This document shows positions 35,301 through 53,373 of a stretch of DNA of 64,000 nt, in pieces; within the stretch, counting starts at the first letter, position 1; each line of letters opens with the position of its first letter. The DNA is taken from the NCBI RefSeq assembly GCF_004027225.2, contig NC_044289.2, positions 11,556,354 to 11,620,353 of the forward strand. Direction: 5' to 3'. Under the pieces are notes generated by a model. The model did not search any database. It was not told where the DNA came from and saw only the letters and a program-made list of their open reading frames with translations. The stretch comes from Strigops habroptila (taxonomy: Eukaryota > Chordata > Aves > Psittaciformes > Psittacidae). The translations under genes and the position numbers were made by a program.

Positions 35301-38300
35301 ACCTCTGCTCCAGGCCCAGCCCCAGCTTCAGGCCCAGCTCTCCCTGCATCCCTTCCAGCACTTCTTCCTGGTAGCTCCTCCTATTCCCTGCTTGCCCTGT
35401 GTACCCCAGCTGCCTCTTGCCCTGGGATGTGGCCATCGTGGCTCACACCAGCCATCCATGGCTCTCAGGCAGTGGGAGGACAGGCCAGTAAGTGCATTCA
35501 CTGCAGAGGCAGAGCGGGAGTGTTCTTGGCTGCATGTCTAGGGAGTGGGGCCTGGGAGCCAACTACCCTTATCCCACTACCAGAGTCCCTTGGGAATGGG
35601 AGTGAAGGATGCTCTGCATGGCAGCACCTTCCGGCTGCTCTTAGACAAGAGGACAGCCAAGCTGGCCCTGCTGCAGGGCTACTAGGCTGGTAAGAAGCAG
35701 CATGGCAGAACAGACCATTGTCCTTACCTAGAATGGTGGGTCAGCACCTCCTCTTGTCCTCCACAGTGCTTCTGGTCCTGGGCATCTATCACAGCCCTGT
35801 CTTGTCCTCAGCACCATGCTGGGCATCTCTCAGAACCTTCAAGCTGAGGTTTGGTGCTTGCTGTCAGTCATGCTTCTCCCTGGTCTGGCACTTGTTCCAT
35901 GTCACTGTCTCGGTGTGCTTCCCTGCTGCCATTCCCTGCTTGCAGTACCAAGACGACTGTGAACAGCACTTCGCCAAGACAGGAAAGGTGTTTTCCTCCA
36001 GCCACGTTTAAGCACAGAACAGAGGCAGAGCATGTGCTGTAGACATCAGGGGCTGGAGGCACTCGGTGCTGACAGCACGGTGAGCACTGCCTGTGGGGCA
36101 GTACTAGGCTCAGGGCAGCCTCCAGGCACAGCGGCTACCTGCAGAAGGGGCTGGGGCACCTCTGACCCTGAGGGCATCCCCCCAACCAGGAATATTATGG
36201 ACTGCTTGCCCCTGGCTTGGTAGCGGCTACAAACGAGCTGAGCTGAGATGGGGCCAGTCTGCAGGATGCTGGGGCTGCCCCCAACATGCTGCCTGTGCCC
36301 GCCTTGGCAGCCAGGCACTCCTCCCAGCCCCTCACCTCTGCCTTCAGGCAGCACTGACCCTCTGCAGCCATGTCCCGAGGCTGGTTCTGCAAGGAACGGC
36401 AAGGAGAAGCCAACTGCCAACACAAGGGGTGTCCCCACGATGCCCACACCTGTCCCTACCCACCTTTTTGCCTCCATTGTGCTGTCTCCCACAGGACCGT
36501 CCCATGTGTTGGTCTATTCCTGGCCACTCTGCACAGTGGTCACGTACTGACAGCGCTGAGACGCATCCTGTGCCGGTGGGCTCTGGTCCCTTCTGCTGCA
36601 TGGCCTTTCCACTGCTCCTACAGCACTGCCCAGGGACTGAAACAGGAGATTGGAGGAGCTGCAGGTGGAGGATTTTGTAGAATCATAGGATCAACCAGGT
36701 TGGAAAAGACCTTTAAGATCATCAAGTCGAACTGTTGACCCAGCACTGCCAAGGCCACCACTAAAGCATGTCACTAAGGGCCTTGTCTACATGGTTTGTG
36801 AACACTTCCAGGGACAGTGATTTCCTGGGGTGCACGGCAAGTGCAGAGCTGCACCTCAGCCTCTGTCTGGCGCAGGGCATCTGGAGGAACCTGTGTGCTG
36901 GCTTCGCCTACCTAAAGGTCTACCTTGGGGACCAGGACAGGCAGGTGCATAAAGTACCATCCTATGGAGAAAAGGGAACACTATGGGAGCTGGGGACCGT
37001 CTGACCACCCTGCCCAAACACACAGAGTACATGGCAGTCACCAACACAACCAACCACCATTTGCACTCCCACAGCTCTTGTTACCCAAAGCAACTCCATG
37101 GACTCTGCAAATGTTGTTGCAGAGCGGGACCAGCCAGCCCTGAGCAGCTCCTGGCCTCTTGATGGCTGCATTGGTGCCATTTCTCAAGGCCATGTACGGA
37201 ACAGCGCTGCAAACCCCGGCCAAGCAGCACCTCGGCGCAGCCCGGCTCCCCCTGCCTCCACTCTGGCCCTGCTTGTTTCTCAACAGCCACATTCCTCTGA
37301 GGGTGTTTATGGCTTTTCTGTCTCCCCACTGTCCCAGGCTAAAATCGACCCTTTTAAGGGAGCCACAGGACCACGGGTTGCTGGAGCCTTGCCTGCTGCA
37401 GGCTGCTCCCTCGCAATATATTGCCTCGTTCACTGGGAAAGCAGCCTTGCCTTGTTTTTCTCTTGGCTCCACAAGTTACTGATGGCGTCAAGCTGCGGCT
37501 CACTCCCAGCCCCATCCACACACGCCTCCTAGAGAATAAGATCTATTTTCACCAGCAAGTGATTCACCTGCCTGGCACTGGTTCACCTTTCCCTTAGCAG
37601 CCAACTCCTCCCCAGCTCCATCCTCAAAGACAGCTCCCTGACTCACCACCCAAACCTCTAATAGATGAGAAACCTGACCGGGAAGGGCAGGAGGAACAAG
37701 TCGCATTACATTTTCTCCTGATGACGGGTGTACTTTGATGCTGGCTCCCCTGGGGACTTTCAGCAGCAGCTGAACTCTGTCGCGGAGAGAAGAGGCATCA
37801 TTCCTACCTGGGCTTGTGACCTGGATCTCCAGGGGACACCTCCCAAGGACCTGGTCATTTGTGGTTAGGGCAAGGGCTGTTGACACAGGACAGTGTGCTG
37901 TCAGCCTGCGCTGGAGGCACAAGGGAGGCAGGGGTGCTGCGTCGGCTGAGGCAGACCCTGCAGGTGCCTGGCAAGGCTTATTCTTAGAGCTCCTCACTAC
38001 AAGGGGAGACTCTCCACTGACTTCAGCATCACCTCTGTCTTCTCTCGCCTTTTAGCCAGGAGCAGGCACACTTGGCCACAAGCAAAAAATCATTATGTGG
38101 AGCTGGCTTGCCTGTGTTGGGTTAATTGGAACAAAATGTGTACCCTGCTGAGCAGCACGGCTTGTGCTGAAGAGCTGGGATGAGTCAGGCTCCGTGCCGA
38201 TGCTATCGCTGCCTCTCCAACCCGCTCCCACAAGGCAGGACGGAGGGGCTGCAGCAGTATGGGTGCATGTCACCCTGAGCAAGCAGCACCCACACACCCC

Positions 38301-39430
38301 ATCCCGCAGTGGGGGCCACAGTGAGTCCAAGGGAACTTGGGGTGCTCCACGGGACACAGGAACAGTCTCCACGCCTTGCAGCAGTAACTGGTGCCAATTG
38401 ACACAGACGTGTCACATAGCAGAGACGTGAGGTAGTTCCCCAGTCCTTGCCTCCCCGCCGACAGGGCAGGGGGTCAGCAGGGAATGGCTGATGCTGCCCA
38501 GAGGCCATGGCAGACCACACGGGGCTGTGAGCAAGCCAGAGCCGGCAGGTACCGGGTGGAAATTTGCTCCTGCAGCTCCTCAGAGACCATGAGCCCCTCT
38601 GCACTACACCAGCCCTGGCTCCCTAAGCCCTCCAGGACTAAGCCATGGTGCTGGCAACACACACTCAGGGGGAAACCATCAGACAGGAAGAGGGTGCTTC
38701 TGGGTACCGATAAACACTCACATGGGCAAAGTTCGTCCCTTGTAATCACCACGTGAGCTGAAGCCAGCAGCTACGGACAAGTGCACAGGGTGAGGGCACC
38801 AGGTCCCCAGCACAAAGCTGGGTTTCAGCAGCAGAGCTCCCAGGGGAAATGGAGGGGACAGCAGAGCAACAGTAGCTAAAACAGAGCTGGGACACAAACA
38901 ATAGCCAGTTATCTTTAGTCATCCAGACAGCGAGAGAAACACACTGAGAACGGGGCAGGCGGGACACGCCACAGACACTGGAAACTCCCTATCAGCCAGA
39001 GAAAAGGGCAGAGTGGATGTTCCCCCCCGTCCCGGCTTGGCAGTGAGCGGCTGCGGGCAGAGCTGGCGCTGGGCACGGCGAGGCACTGACTCACCCTGCT
39101 GAGATACAGGAAGGAGGCGGGCGGCCAAGTCCACTTCTCTGCCAAGGAGCAGCCCTGATGTGCAGAGCTGAACGTGGGAGAAAACACCCCGGAGTGGGAT
39201 CTGCTGGGGGATGAGGGTCTCAGAAGGCTGGAGGTGGGCTGTGAGGAACCCCACGGCCCATCCACGCAGTGTGCTGTTGTCTCTCCCGCATGATTGCGTG
39301 AGCTGGGCATTTAGAGAAGAAAAGCATAAAAAAGAAACCCAAGCAAGAACGGTGACAGTGCTCCCTACCCAGACAAAGCCCCCTGCCTCCAGCGCTGCCC
39401 ACCCTGCCCAAACAGCACCTTCAGCCGGGC
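35301..39430. other. Intergenic region between the array and DBNDD2
   Basis: About 4.1 kb. Apart from the CR1 tail annotated separately I see no supported gene. The open frames are short, lie on both strands, and lack recognisable protein similarity. SYS1, which lies on the far side of TP53TG5 in human, is not found here and would be expected left of the window. Confidence 0.5.
36676..36832 (-). mobile_element. CR1 LINE 3' tail
   Basis: The plus strand reads GAATCATAGGATCAACCAGG, then GGTTGGAAAAGACCTTTAAG and CACCACTAAAGCATGTCACT. This is the reverse complement of the 3' end of the common avian CR1 families, so the element lies on the minus strand. Only the end of the 3' UTR is present, the usual 5' truncation. 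Confidence 0.85.
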
Positions 39431-39930
39431 ACTGCGGGGCACAGAGCGCGATGCATGGGGAGACCCCTCTTTGGGGACCACGGACCCTGCATGGGGACGC
39501 TCTGTGTGCCCCGGGAACGCAGAGACGCTCCGTGAGGACCGAGGACTGCGCCACGGACTCTGCTCTCCGCGGGGACCCTGCACGGACACACCCCCCCCCC
39601 CCCGAGGACCGGAGCTTTCCCCCACGCAGGACGAGCGGCCGTGGGCCGGGGTCGCGGCCGGGCAGCAGCCGGTAGGCGCCGCCGCGATGCCGCGGGGTTG
39701 GGCGCTCTGGCACCGCCCCGCGCAGCGCCGAGCACCGCCCCGCAGCGCGCAGCATGGGCGAGCGGCGGCCGGTGGCGGGGGGGGGCTGAGCCGAGCCCGA
39801 CTGCCCCGGCCCGGTCCGGTCCGGTCGCAGCAGCCACCCGCCGCATGTCGGGGCCCGGGGCGCAGAGCCGCAGCCGGCGGCTGCCCGGTAAGTGCCGGCG
39901 CGGGGTGTGCTCGGCGGGAGGAGAGCGGGG
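39431..39930 (+). promoter_or_regulatory. DBNDD2: CpG-island promoter of DBNDD2
   Basis: Very GC- and CpG-rich sequence surrounds the first coding exon. Upstream of the start is a short upstream open frame, 39754-39789 (11 codons, starting MGERRP), which could dampen translation. A run of 13 C lies at 39591-39603. The transcription start is not visible directly. Confidence 0.6.
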
Positions 39931-42900
39931 CGCTACATCGGGCGGGCAGGGCTCGGGCTGCCCATGGCCCCTCGCATCCCCCCCGCAACACCCGCCCGAT
40001 GCCCCCTGCAAAGCAGCCGGGCCCCTCTTTCCACCCCGGAGCCCCCCGACCCCACCTGCTCCAACCTGCTGCTTCCCGGCCGCTCTGGGCAGGAGCTGCC
40101 CGGGAAGCTCTGTGCCTGGGATGGGGATGCTGGGACGGGGAGACACCTGCCTGGGATCTGAGCTGGGGACCTGTTGGGTAGCAGGCTTGTTGTGGAGTGG
40201 CATCGTTAGCCCTCGAAGCCCTGAGCCCTCCGTGGGGTGTAGGGAAAGAGGAGGCTGAGCAAACCCAGCAAGCAGGGGGGGTGAGGGCAGCCGAGGTAAT
40301 GGGGGCTCGCATGGGGACAGCCTGCCACGATCCGGGCCCAGGCTTAGCACACCGTGCCCTGGGCATCATGCTGCCCTCCTGGGTTTCTTGTCTTCATGCT
40401 TCTTTCTGCAGGAATCGAAGCAGGGCCCCGTAATGGCAGGGTCTTGTGACACAGCCTCTGCCACTGGGGAAGGAGCTCTGGGCGCAGGGATATTTTTAGT
40501 GCTGAGACTCAGGGGATTTGATGATCGCCCGGAGGAGTGCAGGCGATGAAACCATGGCACAGACAGGGGTTACGAGGTGCCATGTCCTCCCTCTCTCGTT
40601 CCCCCTTTGCTTTTTCCCAGCAAGTGGCTCTGCCAAAACCGCTGCCTCCCTCGCACTTGCCTGGTGCATTTCCTCTCACGGGTGCTACGGTTATTTTTTG
40701 CTGTGCTGCAACACGAGGTCAGATGTGCTGATCGAGAAAAGACTGTGCAGGGAATTAACACTCAGGCAGCCGGCATGTCCGGGCATCCTGTCTCCACACA
40801 GCCCGCTCCTGCCTTATTCTTTGGGGCATTCCCAGTTCTCCACACCAGCTGCTTCTCCAAGGGCTAAAGAAGTTCAAAGCCCTTGGGATTTACCCTTGTC
40901 CAACAGCGGTTTTGCTGGGGCAGGGCAATAGGGAAAGGTCTGCGATCTCAGCAGAGCCTCCTGGAAGATGCTGTGGCAGCTGAGGAGCTGCATCTTCCTC
41001 CTACCCGACCTTCTCTTAGCATTGCACACAGGGACCGGGAGGGCAGGATGCAGTCCGGCAGCAGTGGGGTGCCCCACTTTGGAGGAGCGGAGTCAGGGAT
41101 TTCGGCTCTGGGAAAGCACAGGGAGGACAAAAGCTGGCAGGGCCAGACTGCCCCAGCTCTTTCATGCACCGGGGAACTGGACCATGCTTGGAGTGACCCC
41201 TCACTTGAACTTTGCTCACCTCCCCATCAACCCCTGGAGCTTGCCACAGCCCAGATTATATTTTAGGACCTCCTTTAAATCCCTGCCGAGCTGTGGCCTT
41301 AAGAAAAGGCCATCCCCATTCTCTCTTGGCCTCGTGCCTCCAGTAACAAACCCTCTCCCACTCCTGAATACACCCCTCCTGTTTGCCAGCACAGAGGGGG
41401 TTGTACTGGGATCCCACGGGCCAAGGAGGAATGAAAAACACATCCCCTCCCAGCGGAAACGCACACAGATAATTGAACCGTGCTCCGCTCCTAGCCTGGA
41501 TGCTGGGTCGGCAAACACCCTGAGCTGGAGCTCCCAAGCACCCTCAAGCCCTGTCTTACCCTCACCCCATGCTAACTGCACCCCAGGAATGCTCCTCTCC
41601 CAGCCTGCTTCAGCAAGGGTGCAGATGGGAGAGCTCACAGCAGTTTGCTTCACAGCCTTTCCCTGCTGCGGCGGTGGCTGTGAGCCCAAACCATGCAGGG
41701 GCAGAGGGACCAGCGGGGCTGGTATCCTCACCCACAGCCCACCCTGGCAAGGAGGAAATCCCTGTCTGCACCTCCTGGAGGGATTCTGCCCTGCCCGCCC
41801 AACCTCTGCACCAGCGCCTGGCCCTGGTTCCTCTCCAAGCTGCGCTGGCTAATAAGCTGTGAGAGCCGGAAGGATCTGAAGGCAGCGGGGCGCTCGGTGC
41901 TGTGGCAGCCGCGCTGGGCGGTTCAGCCAGCGGGGAAGAGCCTGGCTCTGAATGCTGATCAGCCTCGGCCCCTTTGCTGTAGTAATAACCATGACAATAG
42001 TAATAAAAGCCAGGCCACCAGCAGGTACCAACAGATCCCCCACAGTGCACAGGGGCCGCATTGTGCGTGTGAACGTGTCCCGCGGTGGGAACATGCCAGC
42101 GGGATGAGACAATCCCCACGACTGACAGCCCGGGACTGTGAGCGGCCGTCACATGGGGAAGGGCCGCGGCAGGGAACGCCACTCTCCTTTATTTCCCCGG
42201 CAAGGGCTGCTGAGAGGTGGCTACACTGGCAGGGCTGTTCGCATCCCCCAGGCCCGGAAGAGCCTCGGGAGGGGGGAAGGCTCCATCCCCAACTCTCACC
42301 GCAGTCATGGGTCAGGCAGGGCCAAGCACAGCCCAGCTGCCGGCGTTCCTTACATAATGGGATCTCAGTGCTCGTGCCTGACTCCCCAGCGAGAGCTCAA
42401 AAACAAGTTCATAAACAGGTCCTGCTAATTTTTCCTGCAAGAGAAATCCTGGCGCCCACAGGAATGCGGCATTCCTGACTCTCCCCAAGCACACTTACCC
42501 TGAGTATCGGTCACGTGCTGGGGAGAGGTGGACAGTAAGAACATTAATGGCACAGCTCAGCCACGCTCACGGCGCTCGGGACAGCACCTGCCAGCATTTT
42601 GGTTTATTTTGTATTTGCACTGCAAGAGGATTTAGAGCCTCTCCTCCTTACCTCCACACTGCCGTCCCTTTGGCACGATGCTGCACAGAGAGCCGGTCTG
42701 TCGCCCCAAATCTGAAGCCAGCACAGCCTCTGCCAAGTCCAGCCTTCCTGCAGCTGGAGCCTGATGGAATCCCCTCAGTGTGGTGAACTGCTACAGTTTG
42801 CCATGGATTTGGCACAGCTGGGCTGGGAAGCAGAGCTCTGCCTGGGACAGTTACAGGGGTGGCTCCAGCTGCTGAAGTGAGCCACGTCCGTAATCAGTGC

Positions 42901-45900
42901 TCTGGTCACCTGCTCCTTGTCCTGGTTCCATTCTCTTGCAGATAGCACAGGGGAGGTAGGAGTTTTTTGCTGTACCCCAGTGGCACTGGGCTGCAGCTGC
43001 TGGTCAGCCTTGTGAGGAAAGCTCCACCAGCACAGTGTGTCCCTCACCGCAGCCATCAGCCTGCGCGCTGCACAGCACACCGAGCCTCTGCACCAGAGCA
43101 GGCACCCAGTGCTTAGGTCAGACGTGCCAAGGCAAAGGCCCCTTCAGGCAGCCCAGATTGCTGCCCTGGGCATCGCAGGAAGACACTGAGCAGCCAGAAG
43201 AGGACCAGAATCTCTTCAAGAAAGGACATGGTGACTGGCCCTGAGTCACGGCGCATCCCGGCGCTGTGCTGCAGGCACAACCCAGCCTCCTGGGGCAGGC
43301 GCCTGCAGAAGATGGGGTTTAGCTGAAGGATGCCCCAGAAACAGGGTCCAGAGGAGCCCTGGGGAGGGCTCTCAGGAAAACGTGACGTTGTTCTCCAGGA
43401 CACCTCACCAGGCTCACCACCTATCTCCCATTTGGGTCCTGTGCTGCTACACACCACTGACAGGCAGCCCCCCTGCTGTCCTCACCCCACTCCTGCCAGA
43501 CAGGGTGGGGATGCTGCTCCGGCCTGGAGGAGCAGAGCGTTTGGGCCATGCTCAGGCAGAGCAGAGGATGTTTGTTTGGTTTCCTTAGTTACTGCACTGC
43601 CTGCTCCACTAATCACATTTTCCTTGTGCCGCTAGGCCAAGAGCAGCAGAGAGGAAACCGGGAATGGCTGAGGTCAAACACCAGCCTGGGAACAGCCGGG
43701 GCCACCAGCTCTATGTCATTTGGGTCCTCACTGTTGTGGGTACCCAACCCGAAAGGGAGGTACAAGGCCCAGGGATGCAGCAACAGCCCGAGGGCTCCCA
43801 TCACTCCCTCTGGTGTGAGCCGGGCCACAGGCACCGGCGTTGAACTGCAGGAGGAATTACAGGAATGAAAATGTTTGTAGAGGCAGAAGCCAAGCTGGCT
43901 GTGCGGGCGGGGATGTGAACAAGGAGCCTGCGAGCGTGGGTGCGGCTGTATTTATAGTGACGGTGGCGGCAGGGGTGTGCGTGTGCGGGGTGATGGGTTG
44001 CTGATGCCTTTTATTCCTTAATACATCCCAGAAAGCCTTGGAGCACTAATGCCAGTTGTCCCTGGGAGTTTCCTCAGCTTGTTAGCATTCACAGACAACC
44101 CTCTGTTTTATAGCAAGGAAATTGAAACTTGAACATGTGCAAACCATGGCTGATCTCATAACACCACCCTTTGACCCCTTGATAACTCACTTCAACAGTT
44201 GTGAACGCAGCATATGAGCTCCTGACTTCTGGCTGCTCTGCATTTCAGAAGCGAGATCTGCGGCTCCAGCACAGCAAATGCTGGTGATGCTGCCATTCCA
44301 CCGAGTAACATCTATTCATGGTGACTAAATCCATGTGCGCTCATAAAGCTGAGCAGAAGGGACTCACCTACCCCCAGCACAGCCCTATTGCATGAGCTGG
44401 GACAAGCAGAAGGGCTCGGACAGCCCTGCCTGGTCCAACCCTCCTCACCTTTCTCCCCAGCCAACATGGAGCAGGCACAGCGGGGCCTGGACACCGAGCA
44501 GATGCAGCAGCAGCAGCTGAAACTACGTGACCGGCAGAAGTTCTTTGAGGAGGTTTTCCAGCATGACGTGGATTTCTTCTTCCCTATGTCTCACCTGCAG
44601 ATAGAGCATCGGAGACGTAAGTGCTGGGGGCGCCAGCACGGGGCCGGGGGTGTTTCAGGGAACAGTGACACAGGTGATAGAGATCGGTGGGACGTCACCA
44701 GTCTAAAGGCAGCTGGGGACACGCATGTCTTGCACTGAGACAGGACCACACAGGCTGCCTGTGGGTGTGCTGTGCATTACTCACACCACTTAACTGAAGT
44801 CACTGCACATGGGTACCCAGGCTGGCACCCCGCATAGTCACTGGCTTCAGACAGGCTCCTCCAGACAGCAGTTTGAGGCAGGGACAAGGACTGCAGTCAG
44901 ACTGCAGGAGGTGATTCCAGAGCAATGTTTTAAGGAAACATGATTTTTCTGGGGGCCCCTTGCCAGCAAATAGGATTCAGTTCCCCAGGGCAAGGCTGGC
45001 CTCCCTCCTCAGGGTCCTGCCTGCACAAGGCTCATGGTGCCCTTTGCCTGGCACTAGCACTCACCTTTTTGCTGGCCTCTGTGTATTCAGCCCCCTTAGG
45101 CAGCATTTCCTCCATGGAGGTGAACGTGGACATGCTGGAGCAGATGGACATGATGGACCTGTCAGACCAGGACACCATGGATGTGTTTCTGGGCTGTGGG
45201 ACAGAGGAGAGCAGTGTTGCTGGGCCCCTGCCAGGTACGTGCAGTCTCGAGCCTTTTGTGGGCCAGACTGGGAGCCTTTCCAGTGCCCACATCAGCTTGT
45301 TCCTTAGCCCTGGCCACCCTGCGTACAGATACACACACACTCATGCAAAGACACTTGGTGCTGGCGTCTGTGAGGCTGGAGGGACCTCAGCCTGGGCTGA
45401 TCCATGTCAGTATCTGCCTCCACAGCCCAGAGGTGCCGACCCCTGTAAATACCTTATGCTGCAGAAGACAGGAAAGCCCAGGCACTTCCCAGAGTTTGTG
45501 GGTCAAGTTCTCTTGTCCTGAAGCTCCTCTGGAGCAGCCAATGCCTTGTCATGATCTCCCTGGTCCCCACCGCACTGCAGAGCTCCCTGCAGCGAGTGCG
45601 AAGGCTGCAGGACCCCTCCACCTCCCAACCAGATCCGAGGGAGCTGGGCTCGGGTCCCACAGGGTGCAGCACCTTCCTCCACACACACACAAGCTGTAGT
45701 GATTCACTGAGGTCAAGCCGAACATCCCCTTGCCTGCTGCAGCCAGTGGCCTCACACAGCGTGGCTCCAAGCAGTGTTTCACGGCAGATGGAAAAGGCTC
45801 CATTGCCAAAACCAGGGAAGGAATGTGCAGCACTACCCAGAGCCAGGCTGAGGGTGTGAGGTGGGGAACAGCTACAGCAGCCGCATGGGGAGCACCCAGG

Positions 45901-46224
45901 AAAGCATATCCTGCCAGGGAGTAAGACACGTGTTGAAGGCGCTCTCCATGAAGCTTCGGGAGCAATAAGCCTCCAGAAGCATTTTTCTTTCTCTTACCAC
46001 ACTCTCTTCCAGGGGCAGATGCCAGCCAGTGCCCAGAGGAAATCACCCTGCAAGTGCCCAACGCAGCCGAGAGCAAGTCACGCATTTCTTCCACATCCTC
46101 GGTCTCCACGGATCTGAATAGCCTGGACACCAGCGAGGAGGGGGCCGAGACCCCGGTGGTGCAGTCAGATGAGGAGGACCTGCAGGAGGACAGTCCCAAA
46201 GAGCAGGTGGCAGCAAGAAGCTAG
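39845..46224 (+). CDS. DBNDD2: Dysbindin domain-containing protein 2
   Basis: Four coding exons: 39845-39887, 44461-44616, 45091-45234 and 46013-46224, all with GT-AG introns and consistent phase (1, 1, 1), giving 184 aa. The exon 1 peptide ([14 protein letters not shown]) joins in frame to the ATG of exon 2, so the shorter product starting at 44466 is also possible; human likewise has isoforms with and without extra N-terminal residues. Exon 2 encodes a Gln-rich helix with [13 protein letters not shown] and [11 protein letters not shown]. Exon 3 holds the hallmark [18 protein letters not shown] of the dysbindin domain. The C-terminus is Ser/Thr rich and ends with the acidic [10 protein letters not shown]. 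In human the protein binds casein kinase 1 and lowers its activity (also called CK1BP). The first intron is 4.6 kb. Identification is strong for exons 2-4 and likely for exon 1. Confidence 0.93.
39888..44460 (+). other. First intron of DBNDD2
   Basis: 4.57 kb, donor GTAAGT and acceptor CTCCCCAG. No coding exon or repeat family is recognised inside. The stretch near 41840-42080 is of more even composition and contains a TAATAA-rich piece (about 41982-42005), which could be regulatory, but nothing proves this. Confidence 0.5.
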
Positions 46225-47950
46225 CAGCCAGCTCTGCCCTGCTCCCAGCCTCCTCGTATGGACCTGCCAGCCCAGAGGAAGGAAAGCTGCTGGCACCCAG
46301 TAAACCCCTTGCTGGACTGCTGCCCTGCAGGACGGGAGGGATGGTTTTCCCCTCCTCTCCCTCTGCAGGTTCTCCTGGCAGCCAATGGAGAAGGAAAACG
46401 GGGTATTGTAGGTTCCCAAAATTAACTCTTCAGGCTTTGCTGCTAACACTCCCCGCTTCACTCCCCTGAAATGCTCAGCAACCCACAGCCCCACCATTCC
46501 CAGAAAGCCATCCCTTGGGATCCCAGCTCCCCCTGTCCTACTGACAAAGATCCTGTCCAGACAAGCATTTAACGATGGCATACAGAGAAATAACACTCCA
46601 GTCTAACCAACCAGTGGGTGTGTGTGTTCTTGGGAGGAAACAGCACTGGGGGTGAGGGTTAGGTGGGGATTGCACGAGGGAGAGTGGTGTCAATCCAGCG
46701 TGCAAAGGGTGCCACGCAGGAGCAAATGAAGCCGCCTGTTGCACAGCTGAGCTCTGGCACGGGGCAGGAGCAGACAGCACGGGCCTCGACAGAGAAGGGT
46801 GGCTGTTAGCAGAGCAGGTCACTGTGCTGAGCAACTCGGGTGCTGCCTCCAGGAGGGAGAGCACCAGCAGCTGCAGTACAGACACAGCTGACCTCCACAG
46901 GACTGCTGGTGGTCTGTGACTACTGGCCATGAGCACATTGCGGGGAGAACATCAGCATTTAACGATGGCATACAGAGAAATAACACTCCAGTCTAACCAA
47001 CCAGTGGGTGTGTGTGTTCTTGGGAGGAAACAGCACTGGGGGTGAGGGTTAGGTGGGGATTGCACGAGGGAGAGTGGTGTCAATCCAGCGTGCAAAGGGT
47101 GCCACGCAGGAGCAAATGAAGCCGCCTGTTGCACAGCTGAGCTCTGGCACGGGGCAGGAGCAGACAGCACGGGCCTCGACAGAGAAGGGTGGCTGTTAGC
47201 AGAGCAGGTCACTGTGCTGAGCAACTCGGGTGCTGCCTCCAGGAGGGAGAGCACCAGCAGCTGCAGTACAGACACAGCTGACCTCCACAGGACTGCTGGT
47301 GGTCTGTGACTACTGGCCATGAGCACATTGCGGGGAGAACATCAGCATGCACAGCACCAGCAGCCACTGCTCCCCCAGTACAACATGATGGCAGCAGCCC
47401 CGGCTGGAGGAACAAAGGAAAAGCCATCAAATGAAGCCACTTTGTAGCCCACTACACTTGCTCCCTGCAGGACAGGTCAAGAGGAGCCAGGCACAAAACT
47501 GGCAGAGGCCTGCTGCTGCTATCAGTGGCTGCAGGCCAGGAAAGTGCTGTTCCTGCTCTGGCTGTATCAGCACAACCATGGTCACCCCCTCGAGGAAAAG
47601 AGCCTGGGAGATAAACGACAGGAGCCAGGGAATGAGCTCCTCATCCTGGCTGCTTCCCAGGGGGGTCAGACCTTACTACACTCCTTCCTGCACAGCCCAC
47701 CCTCGGTGAGACCGGCTGGAGCACCCCGGGTTGTCCGGGAATGACTGACTGGAGTGAGGCATGAGCTCCACCAGCTGACCCCCAGCCCTGCCTCGCTGCT
47801 GTCTGCTCCCTCCCGCGGTGGCCCCAGGCTGGCAGCTGGTGGAAGCGGGGTGCTTCCAGATGGCTCTGCGTCCGGAGATAAGCGCTGCCCTCCGGAACGG
47901 AGACGTCAAGGGGCGAGTGAGAGCAGACAGCGGCGGGAAGGGCTGAGATA
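46225..47950. other. DBNDD2 3' region and interval before PIGT
   Basis: Contains the DBNDD2 3' UTR, for which no canonical AATAAA is seen, and the 390-base duplication listed separately. Open frames here are copies of one another because of that duplication and show no known protein. Confidence 0.5.
46564..47348. repeat. Perfect 390-bp tandem duplication
   Basis: 46564-46953 and 46954-47343 read the same throughout by eye, with period exactly 390. The five bases AGCAT occur at the start of copy 1, at the junction, and again at 47344-47348, which is the microhomology expected of a simple tandem duplication. No difference between the copies was noticed, so it is very recent, polymorphic or an assembly artefact. 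Confidence 0.95.
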
Positions 47951-48326
47951 GGGAATTCACCCTGGGATGGGCACGGTGGTGACAGAGCCCTCGTGCATGG
48001 CAAAGCCTTGCAGCGAACCGCCCGAGCTCGGGCCGCACCGGAGCCTCCCCTGCGGCACCCGGAGGAGGGAGCACCCCACGAAACACCCTCGCTCCCGAGC
48101 CGGGGGCAGGCACAGCCGGGCAGGCGATGCCCTCCCGCCGCTGGCCGGGGCAGGCTCCAGCTTCGCTCCCCGCCGCGGGACGGGGACCCTGAGCCGCGGC
48201 CAGGCCCTCCCCGTGCGGGAGGAGACGAGCCCGGGCTTGCAGCGCCGCGGATCCTTGGCAACCCCGGAAGCGGCCGCCATCGGCCGTGCGGCAGGAAGCG
48301 GAAGTCGGCGGCGGTGCGGTGGCGGG
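47950..48326 (+). promoter_or_regulatory. PIGT: CpG-island promoter of PIGT
   Basis: GC- and CpG-rich sequence runs into the start codon. Close to the start are GGAA/ETS-type motifs (CCGGAAGCGG near 48265, GGAAGCGGAAGT near 48295) and GCCGCCATCGG, a YY1-like motif. No TATA box is seen, as is normal for a housekeeping gene. Confidence 0.6.

Positions 48327-53373
<5,047 letters not shown>

Noticed and set aside
36768-37004. Open frame of 78 codons beginning in the CR1 tail
   Set aside because: Starts within repeat sequence and has no similarity to a known protein.
39365-40369. Minus-strand open frames of 278-334 codons over the DBNDD2 CpG island
   Set aside because: Typical chance frames in CpG islands: Pro/Arg/Ala-rich, overlapping in several frames, and antisense to a well supported exon.
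46538-47326. Two near-identical open frames of 124-132 codons as a possible gene family
   Set aside because: They are two copies of one chance frame produced by the 390-bp duplication.
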